Assembly: GCA_948146395.1 (NCBI GenBank)
Contig: OX411549.1
Span: 34,804,693-34,868,692 of the forward strand
DNA from: Fragum whitleyi
Lineage: Eukaryota; Mollusca; Bivalvia; Cardiida; Cardiidae
Direction: 5' to 3'
DNA length: 64,000 nt
Positions 1-11,669 of the stretch are shown piece after piece. The position numbers and the translations under genes are program-made. Position 1 is the stretch's first letter, and each line of letters begins with the position of its first letter. The notes beneath the pieces are model-generated. The model was not told where the DNA came from. It did not search any database and worked only from the letters and a program-made list of their open reading frames with translations.

Positions 1-350
1 TCTAAAAATAACCACATTATATCATTGTTCTGAAAATAACTATGCGATATCATAAAAAATATCATATGGGATGTTATCATACGGATAGTTGTATAGTTAT
101 AAGATAAATTATGTTACCCTTAATAAAGAATATATGATTATGTTCTTTTCTATCTGTGTATTTTCACGATGCAATCAGACAAGTGAAAATCAACACAAGC
201 TTATAAATTTCAATGAAATGTTGATCGTTTTGAACGATTTCGAATCGCTTATGAGTGTATGGAGTGTGTGTATAGAATTAATGAATGGAGCGATGTGTGG
301 GCGATTAAGAATAGATTTGATCGAAGTGAATGTCAATTTTATGATTTCCT
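1..350. repeat. Copy of a dispersed repeat also present at 38935-39300
   Basis: Bases 5-115 match 38938-39035 closely; both contain ATATCATATGGGATGTTATC followed by an ACGGATA...GTATAGTTATAAGAT stretch. Bases 240-330 resemble the reverse complement of the CATTCATTC-rich block at 39207-39290. The two parts therefore occur in both places, but the second is inverted here, which suggests a rearranged or composite element. No coding potential is convincing. The family is not recognised. Confidence 0.5.
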
Positions 351-485
351 GACTGTTCGATTTCGAGAAGTAACTGTTGTTGTCAGACTGTACAGTCAAC
401 ACTAGATGACTATGAAACGGGTATTTTTCTTTGAGAAGATTTTTTTCTCACTTAATCAACCTTGTCTTCTATAACAAGTCACCGC

Positions 486-556
486 CATATTGCAATTGGT
501 AGCGTGTCGAACTGTCAATCTAGAGGTCCCAGGTTAGATACCCGACCTTGGCAACT
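486..556 (+). repeat. tRNA-like SINE head, decayed
   Basis: The segment has the order expected of a tRNA-derived promoter: an A-box-like stretch (ATTGGTAGCGTGTCG) followed by a B-box-like stretch (AGGTTAGATACCC). It resembles the head of the minus-strand SINE at 10120-10385 (GCATTGGTAGCGCG and GGGTTCAATTCCC in that copy). The acceptor and anticodon stems do not pair well, so it is not called a functional tRNA. The body that normally follows is not clear here. Confidence 0.4.
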
Positions 557-560
557 ATTT

Positions 561-3372
561 CTTCCGACTAGTTATCTCCCATCATTGAGTTTCAAGTAAA
601 TTTCATCTAGATCAAACTTTTTCCTAGGTTTAATTGTTGTTATATTGATATATGTTATTTTACTTTTTAAGCATTTAATGACCACGACTAACATCAAGAT
701 AACATTATTGCAATAAAAATCCACACTTCTATGACTAGAAAACTATATTTAGATGTCTGTGTCTATGGGTATATACTGGAGAAACTCTTAGGATTTAGAA
801 TGAAAAACAAAGCACTCAAGTATCGTTATATCAGCTTTTGGTTCACAATAGTGTTATCTTAATGCTGACATTGTAGAAGAAAAGGTCAAGATACTAGATA
901 CAGTTAGCTTCACCGTGAAATTGACAGTCATCTCAATCAAAACCATTATTATTGCTCACTTAGCGTGTCATTCATTCATTACAAACACATACTCAAACCA
1001 CTAAAAAACGCTGAGTACGTTTGGTTTTCAATAGTGCGGAAGCACAATTAGAGCGGTTCTGCCCGGATCGAATATAATCAAAATTTGCAAAACATACCTT
1101 TGCCTCAATTAATAACCATTTTTGTAGACAGTTTGCTTTAAAAATTGCTGGGATGAATTGGGCTTCTGATTTTTTTTATTGTTAATTCAAGTTTTATTTA
1201 CAGTTCCTTCCACGAAGGGTTGAGCAGTTGATTCATTTAGCTTAACAATAGAATATAAATACTAAGATACAGTTGTACTTTTTGCACTTCGTACCTATGA
1301 GGGGAGAAGCTACAGAGCTGGATTGTGGGATGAATGACCTAATATCCCCTCCTTGGAATCACCCCTTATACACGTTTTTAACATTTTCACTATTTACAGA
1401 GTGGGTTTATGTGTGATGTGTCACTCCCCTCTCTCTCCAAAAAATGCGTCTACATAGTTTCGGAAACTAATGTCTACACTGGTTCAAAATCCAAATAGGC
1501 ATTTGTTTAGAACTACACGATATAAAAAGAATAACTGCATTTTTAAAAATTTGCCGACATATATTTTGTATTCTGAATGGAGAATATGTTTCTATAAAAA
1601 AATATGTTTCTATTCTCTTGAAATACGCAATATGTACGATTCTAAAAATACAGGTTACATAATGCTTAAGTGCTAAAGTGCCCACGAGTGCTTCGTTTTG
1701 CTTAACGCATGGCAGCTTATGAAATTAGTAGGGGATAGCTTTGAGGCGGATATCGAAAACCATGCTGTGTTAAATTCACCCGTTAGCATAATTCTGCAAT
1801 ATTGTATCCTTTTATTGCCAGACTTCAATATAAATTCTGTTATGTATTCCTAAAATTTAGAACTATGAAATAAACTGTCATCTTAAATTAGTCGCCAGAC
1901 TGGCTATGGACATAAAATGGAAATCATATTAGTAGACGACGTTGTTATATATACTGAGCGCAAAAAGTTTAGTCGTTTTCTCTTCGATGGGATATATTTT
2001 AGGATGAGATTCATCTTTCACGAAATGAATGATATTAATTATAATTCTGTCCAATTTCCTCCGTTAATCCAATAATTTTGTTTTGTAAGACGAAAATAGC
2101 CAACCACAATGACAGAATTTTGAACAGACCGGTAGAATGGAAAAGTCACATAGTTTAATTAAGGGGCGATACTTCCACTTTGTATCACATAAAATGTTTC
2201 TTGCGATCAACATCATCTTTGGATCTCTTGTTTAAATTAAAAAAAGGGTTTTCTTTCTGGTGACTCTTCATCATCTTCTTTACACCAAACTCACAAAAAT
2301 GCAACAATTGTTTTATCAGAGATAAATTTGCAGAATATTGTTAATCAGGAAGGAAAAAAAGTTTCTTCTGTTTCTTTCTAACCTAAGAAATTGAGTAATT
2401 GCGCTTTTCTGGTTGAGCGATCACTAACGTTCGATTGACGGCACGGTGGCGTTAATTTAACTTGCTTACAGGTAGGTTCTTTTCAATAGGTCTCCATTGA
2501 TAAAAAATAAGACTTAAATAATCCTAAGTGATGTTTTTACCAATTGCAATCAGTTGGGATAATGAAAGCATTCAATTTCTAACGTATTGGCATGACGTTC
2601 GGCTGCCCTCCTATTGTCGTTTAAACAAGATCTGTAAAACGAAATTGGGTCATATTATGTCAATATTTATTCGCAATGAACCGAGTGATAATAAAAATGA
2701 AAGTCGCAGAAGCTAAATGCAATTTCATCACCTTCCAGATATGCACACCGTATTTGGTATGTCGATGCGCTATCCATTTGATTTACGTCATGTCACAACT
2801 TCGCTCTTTTTCGAAGGATGCAATGTATTATAGTGTTTAATGTTTACGCGGAATAAGAGTATTCCAATCAAACAAAAAAGAACACTAATTCATTTTGTTA
2901 CACGCAGCTATCAACTTAGTACGTAAAATGATTTTTTTTCTTCAAAAACGAGAAATGGACGCTTGAACTACATCGAGCTACTCAAACTACTGTTTATCTA
3001 TGACATAAACGATCCGACCTTTTGTTTCGGTGTTAAAATACTAGTTGCCAACTACGAGGGTTGATCCAGAAATTCGAAAAATGGGGTTATAACACTTCAG
3101 AACAGATGACTATCAAAATAAATATTATAGATCTAAATAATGCAATATCTGTGTAATAATTGTGGAAATTTTCAAATTTGTAAGTTATATAGTTGATGTA
3201 TAGTGACTAATTAGATAGATAGACCCCGCACGTAGGCGGGAGAGCAAGAACGTTGACTGTGACGTCATTATTAATTCTTTTCTACATTGTCTCCAATCGC
3301 TCGCGTGCCTATCTGCGCCTTATAAATTTACTTGCAGAAAATATCTCCATTCCATTTGGATTCAATTTTGCC
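561..3372. other. No gene seen
   Basis: AT-rich sequence with only short chance ORFs on both strands. Bases 930-1020 carry a fragment of the CATTCATT-containing dispersed repeat found at 5195-5285 and 39207-39290. A perfect TGACGTCA palindrome (CRE-type) lies near 3260 in a locally GC-richer patch (3215-3320), with no convincing gene beside it. Confidence 0.5.
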
Positions 3373-3820
3373 TTAAACTTCTTTAGGAATAGTCTTTCTA
3401 GTGAGGTGTAGACACAGATGCTTGGATTTTAAGTTTGGAAAATAATGAGATTCAATTGGGACGACTTCGTTCGTTGAAACTCCATTATACCATTCTTCAT
3501 CCTCTAATAAAGCCTTACTTTCTTTGAATTTCCAAGGTAACTTAGGCAAAACTTCTCTGTTTGACATAATATTATTTTTTTCAAATTATCTGAAATGTTT
3601 GGGGTGTGATTGACTCGTGATCATGACAACATTCAAGAAATAAACGGAATTCATATTTTGGTGTTGATATCAGGTCACTATTCATTCGCAAATTAATTTT
3701 TTTAAAAAATAATCTGTGTCCGTAAAAACTCTTCCAAAAATGTTTAAATTTTGACAATTGATTCCCCATTTTCGTCTTATTTACTTCTGGTAAGCAGTTT
3801 GAAATAAAATTTACTAACAA
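3373..3820 (-). other. Two adjacent short minus-strand ORFs, doubtful coding
   Basis: Two ORFs follow each other on the minus strand: 79 codons (3820 to 3581) and 64 codons (3567 to 3373), in different frames. An acceptor-like ACATTTCAG lies between them, about 20 bases before the ATG of the second. Their amino-acid composition is mixed and charged rather than repeat-like, and no stretch is obviously low in complexity. I recognise no family and see no codon-bias signal strong enough to call a gene. They could be exons of an undescribed small gene, or chance. Confidence 0.15.
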
Positions 3821-4099
3821 TTTTAGAAAAATTGATTTGTGTAACAGATTTCAATTATTTTTTCATGCTCCACCGCCTAAGCATACATATTTATTATTAT
3901 GTTACTATGGTAACGAAATTTATGACCGCTTTAAATAATTTTGCAAAAATGATAATATTTGTGCTCTTGATAGATACTAAACTTCAAACACTAAAAATAT
4001 TACACTGAACAAGCTAGAAATGCCAAAGTTATGGACCAATTATACGAACTTCTGGATAATCCCTCGTAGTGGGCGTCTCATCGGGGTTTTCGTCGATTT

Positions 4100-5010
4100 A
4101 ATAGTTGATTTCTTTTCTTTGATTGCGATAGATCGGTGAACCTTATCTTCAAATAAAAACCTATGTACTAGTTGGCGACGTCTTTTAGATTTGTGGAAGT
4201 CGATATTATATCGCAATATCGACGAACATTCGCCAGCGATTGATCATGTTACGCCCGGTCGTAGGCCGAGCTCCGAAAGCTCTCAATACAACACAAACGT
4301 CGGCGACATATTGCGGCGTATCGTCGACTTGTCACTCTACTTGTCACCGGCGTATTGTCCGCACACAAAATTTAATCGACAATGATATGCCTTCCTCATC
4401 TCAGTGTTGCCAAGAAATAAAACATCGTCATGTCGGCCATTTTCTCTGACTAATAAAAATATATTTTTTCTGATATCTCAAGCGACCGACCGGTGCTATT
4501 TTTACTGAACGGCCTACGAAAAAATACTATCGACGACGTATTTGCGTCCCCGAATTTAAGTGAATTCAGCATTTCATAATCTCTCCTTCGCGCTGGCTAT
4601 GTTTGACCCACGACTTTTCGAGAATCAATGAAAAATCTAGTCGTCGATTAATAACTAACTAATCGGTGCATCGGCTGATTCTTTTTGTGGATTTTAACAC
4701 AAAACGTGTCGTTAGTTTCAATCTTAAAGTAAAAACCGTTGTGATGCATTTCAGATTTTTTGAAATCAATACTGTATCGACGACTAATCGCTAGTGATCG
4801 GCCGTACTTTGGACGATTTTTAACTAAAAGCAGGCGTATTTTTGTCTTTTATTTTATCGATTATTAAATCATGGAGTAGTCGACGATTGTTTTTTCAAAT
4901 TTGTGAAAGTCAATATTGTTTCTAAAACTAATCGCCGGCTGACTTTTTTGTATTTCCTGGCGTTTTAACTTCCGTTTTGTATAGGCGGCGGATCGAATTA
5001 AAACGTGCAT
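4100..5010. repeat. CpG-containing decayed repeat block
   Basis: This stretch is unlike its AT-rich neighbours. It repeatedly uses words built on TCGACGA, ATCGGTG and GTCGTCGA, and phrases recur, for example GATTTGTGGAAGTCGATATT near 4188 and AATTTGTGAAAGTCAATATT near 4897. The pattern suggests an old tandem or dispersed repeat of roughly 150 bp that has diverged. The short ORFs at 4191-4449 are best explained as chance frames in this GC-richer block. I do not recognise the family. Confidence 0.35.
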
Positions 5011-5194
5011 GGTCGTTGAATTGTGTATGTCACCATCAATTTGATGTTTATTGAAGTATGAGTAGCGAATGGGTAACTTTTGAGAACATATGAATAACGT
5101 AATTAGGGCTTATGAGTAGTGCTTTCTTTCAGATATATACCGGTTCTTTTAGTCTAGTACAATTAGGAACATTTTGAAATTAACATTTACCCCA

Positions 5195-5285
5195 ATCAAA
5201 ACTATTTTAAACCGCGCACTCAGCGCTCCATTCATTCATTCATTCTAAACACTCACTCAAACAATAAATAAAAGCTCCAAAATCA
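5195..5285. repeat. CATTCATTC-rich dispersed repeat fragment
   Basis: The segment reads CCAATCAAAACTATTT, then GCTCCATTCATTCATTCATT, then CACTCAAACAATAAATAAAAGC. The same order occurs at about 930-1020 and 39207-39290, and in reverse orientation at about 240-330 and 28150-28270. This is a dispersed family of unknown type; the internal ATTC runs are short microsatellites. Confidence 0.45.
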
Positions 5286-5289
5286 TTTA

Positions 5290-7430
5290 AAAATATAAGG
5301 TCAATAACAACATTCAAAATGAAAATAGATAGAAAAGTCAACAATTTTAATGACGTATTTGAAAGTGTGAAGGTCTGATTGGTTGTTTAAGAAATACGAC
5401 GCTAATTTTAGAATTTGTTTGCATATTTCATTAAATAGAGCTTAAATCATGCACAAAATTAGCTATTCCACTCAAAACATTATCTTCGCACTGATTCAAT
5501 TTCATTCCAAAATAATTCAGTGTGTCAATTTCACGATATTATTGACTTGAGAAGGCGACGAGTCGATTAGACTCAAGGAAACAAACGTATTTAGAATTTG
5601 ACGGCAGTCTTAGACGCTCTACAGACTCTCCTAGAAAGCTCATGACATGACGAATCTGTATATGAGTAATAAAAGATATTTTGTATCTCTTTAAAGTTAG
5701 TCGAAACTCAAGGAAAATGATATTTTATGGAAAATTGATATGAGCATTGTTGACCATGATAATTGAAGGAGAATGTCAATCTTTGAAAAGAACTATTCTT
5801 ATGATATGTAGCAATCAATAATTGTAAGTTTGCTGAAAACCGGGTTATCAAATTTGTGGGCTCTTTGCTTTTACGAGTTAAGGTTTATGAAAGAACGGAC
5901 TGGTGAAGGAAAGGACTGAGTCAAACTACGCCCTTATTTTTACTTCTCTGTCAGTAATGCTACAAATTGTCACAAGTGAGCGGAACGGGACGGCTATGAT
6001 CCGCCAACTGAAGTGATAGGGTAGATAGAATCAAAGCGCTAAAAGCGCTGAAGGCCTGGTTTATAAAGGGGCAATGTGACATTTGAAGGCATGCACTTCA
6101 ATTTTTTAACCTTTTTAGCAAGGCTTTTAAGGCGAGGGAAACCAAAGGTTCGAACTCACTTCGTCGAACAGTATGCTCACTATATAGCGCTGAGTCCGCA
6201 AAAAACAACAAAATCCCAAGGTATAAATGATAACGCCCGATGCCGCATTGCAGACAATTTTAGTTGAGTTGATTGGTTTGCTACTTGTCAGTCAATTTAT
6301 CCATTCGATCATTCCGTCTAACAGTCGTAGTAAAGCTGTTTTTCTAGTGGCAGAAGCTCATCGGCTCTTTCTTTTACATTGAATTGAATTCCATAAATAA
6401 GTTGTATTTTCCTGTTGGAACACAAGAAATTGATAGTGTCAATTTCTCCCTTTTCAACAATATGGTCCACCCTAAACTCATACCCCATGTTTTTTTTTTA
6501 ATTTCTACCCTAGATATATATCGAATTACACTCATGTTGATTTATTGTGTGCAACCTGTTCTAAGTTGGCCAAGTCTAAAATTTTGTAGTCTGTTTAATG
6601 GTTTAAGGATGAGACAAGGCTTTTAAATTTTTCTAATTTAGATTAATCCATTACAAGACAACAAATGCTTAGACAGGTCCAAATTGTAAAGGGTTGCAAA
6701 TTACATACAATTTGTTGGAAGCGTCTTCGTCTTTTCCCTATTAGCAAGGTCATCCGTCAAGATAACATATAGAAGCTATGTATTTTTAACCACAACAGTG
6801 GTTTTGGTATTTATAAGTAAGAAAATATCTAGTATACATACTAAGGACAAGGTGAATAATTAAGGTTATATTCAAGAAAATTAACCTCGTGTGTTGTTTA
6901 GTCTATTCAGTTCCCCGCCTTCAGTACTGTCAGTACTTTGACTTTATTACAGCGTAGTGATATTCAAGCACTGCTTTGAACACACAAAGCACTTCGTGTC
7001 GCACAAAAGTTGATGACGTATATTAGACCTTTTTTGTGCGCATGAGCACAAAAAGGCTATGTAGTACACGTGTTGTTCGTTTTTTTACTCGATTATCTTT
7101 TTCCTATGCGATTTCCAGGATACAGGGTTGTTTCCTATGGGCTGCTAAACCAGGCCAAAAAACCAATGTGCGTAACAAGTTATAATTATGAATGAAATGA
7201 TTATTTTTTCAACAAATTTGTTTGCCTTTCTGATTGTCGTAAAAATTCCTCGTATAAAACTTCAAGCAGATTTGCCCTTTTCACTTAACGGGTAACATCG
7301 TCTTAAATATATAAATAAACAATTTTAACAAATATTTTTTCTCATAGAAAGGCAAATCTGCCATGCTTACAGGATAGAAAATTCTCTTAATGGACACTAT
7401 GTAGCCTTATAATCCAAAACAAACTATTTT
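5290..7430. other. No gene seen
   Basis: AT-rich sequence with short chance ORFs. Small features are a foldable stretch at about 7026-7055 (TTTTTGTGCGCATGAGCACAAAAA) and inverted words around 7265-7365 (GCAGATTTGCCC and GGCAAATCTGC). Neither can be assigned to a known class by eye. Confidence 0.4.
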
Positions 7431-7439
7431 TAAAACATT

Positions 7440-7650
7440 TTTTCTACCGCTGTCGCTTTTCTAAGAAAATCGTCTGAATCAATGAAAATAAACTTGGTTT
7501 TTGAACCATACCATTGAATATCAGATTTAGTTTGGTTGAAACCGCAGTGTTGATATTTGAAATGTGATATGTTATATATAATCTGCGCTATAGCTCCACA
7601 CAGGCGTTTATATTAATCGTTCGAGTAGGTGTTATAGAACTTGGCGGCCT
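7440..7650. repeat. Dispersed repeat, copy 1
   Basis: About 200 bases match 9425-9640 at moderate identity. Shared anchors include TTTCTAAGAAAATCG, TATCAGATT, ACAGTGTT-like text and TATTAATCGTTCG. Both copies lie beside a minus-strand V-SINE fragment, but on opposite sides of it, so the pair is not a simple segmental duplication. Family unknown. Confidence 0.5.
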
Positions 7651-7659
7651 ATTAAAGAT

Positions 7660-7795
7660 CAGAAGCGACGCCCCCAGAATACGGTTAGTTGTTACGGAGG
7701 ATAGTGCAAAGATACATTACTACCGTGAGATCCACCATGGTTCTTCAAAGTGCTGGGTATAAGGCACCGTCTCACGGGACCTCGGTTTAATGTGT
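7660..7795 (-). mobile_element. V-SINE-type fragment
   Basis: The reverse complement reads through the conserved central domain also present at 31660-31865: text like GAGGTCCCGTGAGACGGTGCC, then an AAGAACCATGG-type stretch, then AACAACTAACCGTATTCTGG. This domain resembles the V-SINE superfamily known from fish and molluscs. The tRNA head is missing, so the copy is truncated. It is one of four copies in the window (9178-9362, 11458-11668 and 31556-31866 are the others). Confidence 0.6.
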
Positions 7796-7955
7796 CAAAA
7801 TTTGACATGCCCTTGACTTATTATATGATAATTCTTTGGATTAAAAAAACTATCGACGACTATGTTGGAAAAAATGAACTTTCTATAAACATAAAGAGAG
7901 TTACACTTGTTTTCCATTAGCCATCTATATTTGTCCCGTCTCGCAAATGGGAGTA

Positions 7956-8533
7956 CTGTAAACGGCTTTATATTGGCGGTGTCCACATTTGGCGGCTTTT
8001 CGGTTTCGATTTTTTGGCGGTGGTTTATTTTGGCGCATCTTACATGCTCCGCCAAAATAAAACGTCGGGACTATTTTTCAGCCTAAACGACGAAAGTATA
8101 AGAAGGGTAATTTTCTAGAGTTGTGTCTGCTTTCTAAAAACTTAACAATAGTTTGTTTTTTCTACCCTTTTGTAAGAGTAATTATTCGTGTACAAGTTTT
8201 TTTTATACATTTTCGCCTTGAATAGCATTACAATATATCAACCAACTTGAATCTTGAATCTTGAAATTGATTTTCGTTAGACAATCACGATTGTAAACGT
8301 TGTCAGACTATTTTACTTTTCAAATTCAAAAAAAAGTATGGCCTTCATGTCTTTGATTTAAAGTTATTTAAAATGACTTAAATGTACATCACCCAATACT
8401 ATATTTTCGTTATAGCAAAGGCATTTTTCATTTAATAATGACAAATGTTGGCGGTGGATTAATTTTGGCGCATTTAAGCGTGACCGCCAATATAGCCAAA
8501 ATAAAACCACCGCCAAAATCACCCCGTTTACAG
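7956..8533. mobile_element. Inverted-repeat element with TTGGCGGT subterminal arrays, TA target
   Basis: The ends are CTGTAAACGG and CCGTTTACAG, each flanked by TA (7954-7955 and 8534-8535). Both termini carry several copies of a TTGGCGGT/ATTTTGGCG word and its complement, giving subterminal arrays of roughly 90 bases. Removing the element and one TA leaves two tandem copies of a 26-bp unit (7940-8544 minus the insert, then 8545-8570), which supports the boundaries and a TA target duplication. It is 578 bp with no transposase, so it is a MITE, possibly Tc1/mariner-related by target site. Confidence 0.65.
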
Positions 8534-8829
8534 TATCTGAATACCCTCGCAAATTGGAGTATTTGAATACTTTATCAACTAAACACTAGAAAGGGGGATT
8601 GGTACCAGGAGAGGTCAACCGGTGTTCGTTTTCTATCATTTTTATTCAGGAAGGTATAATTACCATTTTTGATTCAGAAATTCTTCCAAATGTGAAAAGT
8701 TTCGGCAATTGCCAGCCTTCGCGGTCCGCGGATCGATACTTTACGCAAAGCACAGATGATCTTTTTTCGTCTGATTGACTGATTGGGATTTTTTTCTTTT
8801 ATCATTATTATTTTTTCCCCATCGTGGTC

Positions 8830-9158
8830 CTAATTCAAACCAGCCCTGCGTTCAGGATGAAAACGTTAGCGAAGCGCTTTCGAAATGATACCCCGCTTTG
8901 CACGTATGTGCACGTGCAAAGCGGGGTATCATCTCAAAGCGCTTGCGAAGCGCTTTTAGATCCTGAACACAGGACTGATCGTATCATACACGTAGGCAGA
9001 GAGGCAATGGATTCTAAACACTGCTACCCATTGGACTGGGGCTCCGCCTGTAAAGTGTCTTTCCCAAATACTCTACCCGCCTCCTGAAGGTTCTCAACCG
9101 CAACCCTCAGATTAAGAGTCGAGCACGCTAGCCACTCGACCAACCAGCCAGACATATT
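8830..9158 (-). mobile_element. SINE-like unit with tRNA-Lys-like head and fold-back body
   Basis: On the minus strand, 9158-9098 reads like a degenerate tRNA. The stretch GACTCTTAATCTGAGGG resembles the anticodon arm of tRNA-Lys(CUU), followed by a B-box-like GCGGTTGAGAACC. The D arm and acceptor stem are poor, so a working tRNA is unlikely. The sequence that follows includes the large fold-back at 8842-8976. Whether the fold-back belongs to the SINE or is a separate insertion is unclear. Confidence 0.4.
8842..8976. repeat. Long imperfect inverted repeat (fold-back)
   Basis: Left arm 8842-8905 and right arm 8912-8976 are reverse complements along about 64 bases with a loop of only about 6 bases. 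The inner part is nearly perfect (ATGATACCCCGCTTTGCACG against its complement). Further out, GCGAAGCGCTTT and TTCAGGAT are shared with a few mismatches. Such an arm would fold into a long RNA hairpin if transcribed. It could be a tiny palindromic transposon or the product of an inverted duplication. Confidence 0.8.
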
Positions 9159-9177
9159 TTTGAAAAAAAAAAGAATT

Positions 9178-9362
9178 GTTTATTTCCGTTTTTTTATCGT
9201 CGCTACCGCACCACATGTCCATATGAGCGACATGCCCAGAATACGGTTAGTTGCTACGGGGCATGGTGTAAGGATACATTACGAAACTACCGTGAGATCC
9301 GCTATGGTTCTTTAACATGCTGGGTGTAAAGCATCGTCTCATGAGACCTCCGCATAATGTCT
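9178..9362 (-). mobile_element. V-SINE-type fragment, body to 3' end
   Basis: The reverse complement contains ACGGTGC/AGCACGTTAAAGAACC-like text, then a GTTTCGTAATGTATCCTT-type stretch, then AACTAACCGTATTCTGGGC, and finally GCGGTAGCGACGATAAA followed by a T-rich plus-strand run. This is the same order as in the full copy at 31556-31866. The tRNA head is not present at the expected end (above 9362). Confidence 0.6.
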
Positions 9363-9424
9363 TAAAACTTGAGAAATAATCTAAAACTAATTTTTTTGTC
9401 TAGAAATAGAAAATCTGTCATTTT

Positions 9425-9640
9425 CAACATTTTTTCTCACACTGTCGTTTTTCTAAGAAAATCGCCTGACTTCGTGACAACAAAAATGATTTGGATTTAT
9501 ACCATTAAATATCAGATTAAGTTTGTTAATACCACAGTGTTCGGCATTTGAATTGCGGTATTTAATTTTGAATCTGTGCTACAATTCAACGCAGGCATTT
9601 TTATTAATCGTTCGTTACATTAAAGGCGTCCTAGATTGAA
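9425..9640. repeat. Dispersed repeat, copy 2
   Basis: Matches 7440-7650 through TTTCTAAGAAAATCGCCTGA, ATATCAGATTAAGTTTG, ACAGTGTTCGGCATTTGAA and TTATTAATCGTTCG. The divergence is moderate, so both copies are old. Type unknown. Confidence 0.5.
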
Positions 9641-10119
9641 GCTCGGATTTCTGGATGGCAATATACTTAAAATATTAACATTGGGGTTTTTAAACAAAGT
9701 CTAATCTATTTTTTTAGCACTACTAGGTATTGTTGTTGATAATATCAATTTATTTTCGCGTTGACCTGTCCATGAATAAAAACTTTTTTTTTGTATGGGA
9801 TAGAAAACAAGTGCCGTGGAAATAGACACGAGCGTTAGAGATTTCCTGTCCGAATTAGACTACGTTTTTCAAACACTGTATTTTTACTGGAACCGCTTAA
9901 CAATGGGAAAAAGTAAAACCCGGTGAGTTATAAATGTAGAATATGTAATTATGTTTAAATTACTTTATGGTTCCGTTTCTTATAGCAGATCTTTTGCAGT
10001 TTGCAGTCGCTCGGAGTTGTATCTGTGATTTATACTTTGAAAAACTATTCTCTGATATGCCCATCGGCTTCAAGCGTGGTCGAATTCTGGATGTAACATG
10101 AAAATGATCGATGCTTTGT

Positions 10120-10385
10120 TTGCTTGTTTGAATGGCTTTTACGCTGCTTTCAACAATCTTTCAGTTTTCGGCTGCTGGAGCATGTAACAATGGACCCCTG
10201 CTTCTCTCACGCCGGTACTACAACTACATCCTTTCCATCCTCCAGCTACTATCCCACATAGGTCTACGATTTTCAGCCCACTTGTAGAAGACAAAAAATC
10301 GAAAAAGATGAGCTCAGTCGTCGGGAATTGAACCCGGGACTTTTTTAATGATAGTCCGACGCGCTACCAATGCGCTATGGCGGCT
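10120..10385 (-). mobile_element. SINE, second family, with tRNA-like head
   Basis: On the minus strand the unit starts with a tRNA-like head (10385 to about 10315) containing GCGCATTGGTAGCGCG and GTCCCGGGTTCAATTCCCG. It continues through a body and ends with CTGAAAGATTGTTGAAAGC. A second, more diverged minus-strand copy lies at 29655-29935 with the same body landmarks (TAGGTCTACxATT, CAACAATCTTTCAGTTTT on the plus strand). The head keeps clear A and B boxes, but the anticodon arm is disrupted, so it is a SINE promoter and not a tRNA gene. Confidence 0.6.
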
Positions 10386-11211
10386 GCTTGATTGATTTTA
10401 TAAGCACTACTAAGATGGTCCCTTTTCGGGAGACGGTTAACATTTATATCAAAAACACATTGAAGAATACCCTTCCGAATGTCTAAACGGGAGATGATAG
10501 CACAATTCTAATTGTTGTGGGTACTTTAAAGTATCGAAACTTTTTTTTTATTTTATTTAATTTTTATTTATCTTATTTTTTTGTATCCGTATCAATGTAT
10601 TTGGTATGTTATGACGCCACTTTTCAAACAGCGTGAAAGGCTCGCCATTTCAAGAAAATCTGATATTGTTATATAAGCATTTTTAATAACCTTGGCTTTC
10701 ATGTTATCGTCTTCTTTCCGTTTAGCGATCGTTTGGTGATGGCCTTAAAAGTATTCCGTAGTTGTGCAGTAAATAAATTGAGTTTTTTAAAACATTTCAG
10801 TTATGTCCAAATTAGAAAAAAGACATAATTTAAATTTATATTAAAAATATCTATTCTTTATTTATTTAAACTTAACTTGAAAATATATTGGTTGTTCTTC
10901 ATGACTGTAGCCTGTCACCTGTCATATGCAATTTAAGAAAATATACTACACATATATTAGTGAAGTAAACTGAAAGGAGTATTGGTGTATTTTTTTTATT
11001 TACACCTCTAAATGGTTGAAAATCTAATTCAACCAACCAAGACTGACTGATTTAAAGAGTAAACTTTACATTCCAGGATGGCCTCTGGCTGCATTTCGCA
11101 ATTGGCTGCTGATCACAGTATACTTAAGTGAAAAAATGCACAAGGAGGGAGGGGTTTTAGCTGGCAATTTTTTCACAGATTGACTACTTTTCGAGTGCGG
11201 CTGCTTTATCA

Positions 11212-11452
11212 GGGCCCGATCTTATAAAGCTTTTCTCAGGCTCAGGCTCAATTTTCTCAAATTTTAAATTGAAATAAATGTTTAAAAATAAAGGATGATA
11301 TCAATTAGTTGTTATTTATAACAACTTATTAATATCGTCTTATATTTCAATACATTAAAATGAGTAATAAAACAAAATTACGGCTTTAATCTCAAATTGA
11401 AATTTGAGAAAATTGAGCCTGAGCCTGAGAAAAGTTTTATAACCTAGGGCCC
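11212..11452. mobile_element. 241-bp MITE with ~55-bp inverted repeats
   Basis: Ends are GGGCCCGATCTTATAAA and its near-complement ending in CTAGGGCCC. The inverted repeats continue through CTTTTCTCAGGCTCAGGCTC and AATTTTCTCAAATTT on both sides, about 55 bases per arm. The short interior is AT-rich with no coding capacity. It lies directly before a V-SINE fragment (11458-11668) and may have inserted into it. The target duplication is not obvious. Confidence 0.75.
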
Positions 11453-11457
11453 AGATT

Positions 11458-11668
11458 TACTGTAATTGTCTTTCGGATGAGACTTCAAACGAGGTCTGAC
11501 GGTGCTTTACATCAAGCACGTTAAAGAACCTTGGTGGATATCATCATTAGTTTCGTCATGTATACTTGTATTTTCCCCTCGAAACAACTAACTGGCTTCT
11601 TGGAGTGTCACTCATAAGGACTTGTAAATGCTATGGTAGAGACGATAAATGAACCGAAATACACTCAC
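11458..11668 (+). mobile_element. V-SINE-type fragment, head missing
   Basis: Contains ATTGTCTTTCGGATGAGAC, then GACGGTGCTTTACATCAAGC, ACGTTAAAGAACC, AGTTTCGTCATGTATAC, AACAACTAACTGGCTTCTT and GAGACGATAAATGAACCG. This is the full central domain and 3' part seen at 31645-31866. The tRNA head is absent, and the preceding 241-bp MITE abuts it. Confidence 0.7.
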
Positions 11669-11669
11669 A

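Noticed and set aside
4191..4449. Overlapping plus-strand ORFs
   Set aside because: They lie in a CpG-containing decayed repeat, have no splice context, and two frames are equally open.
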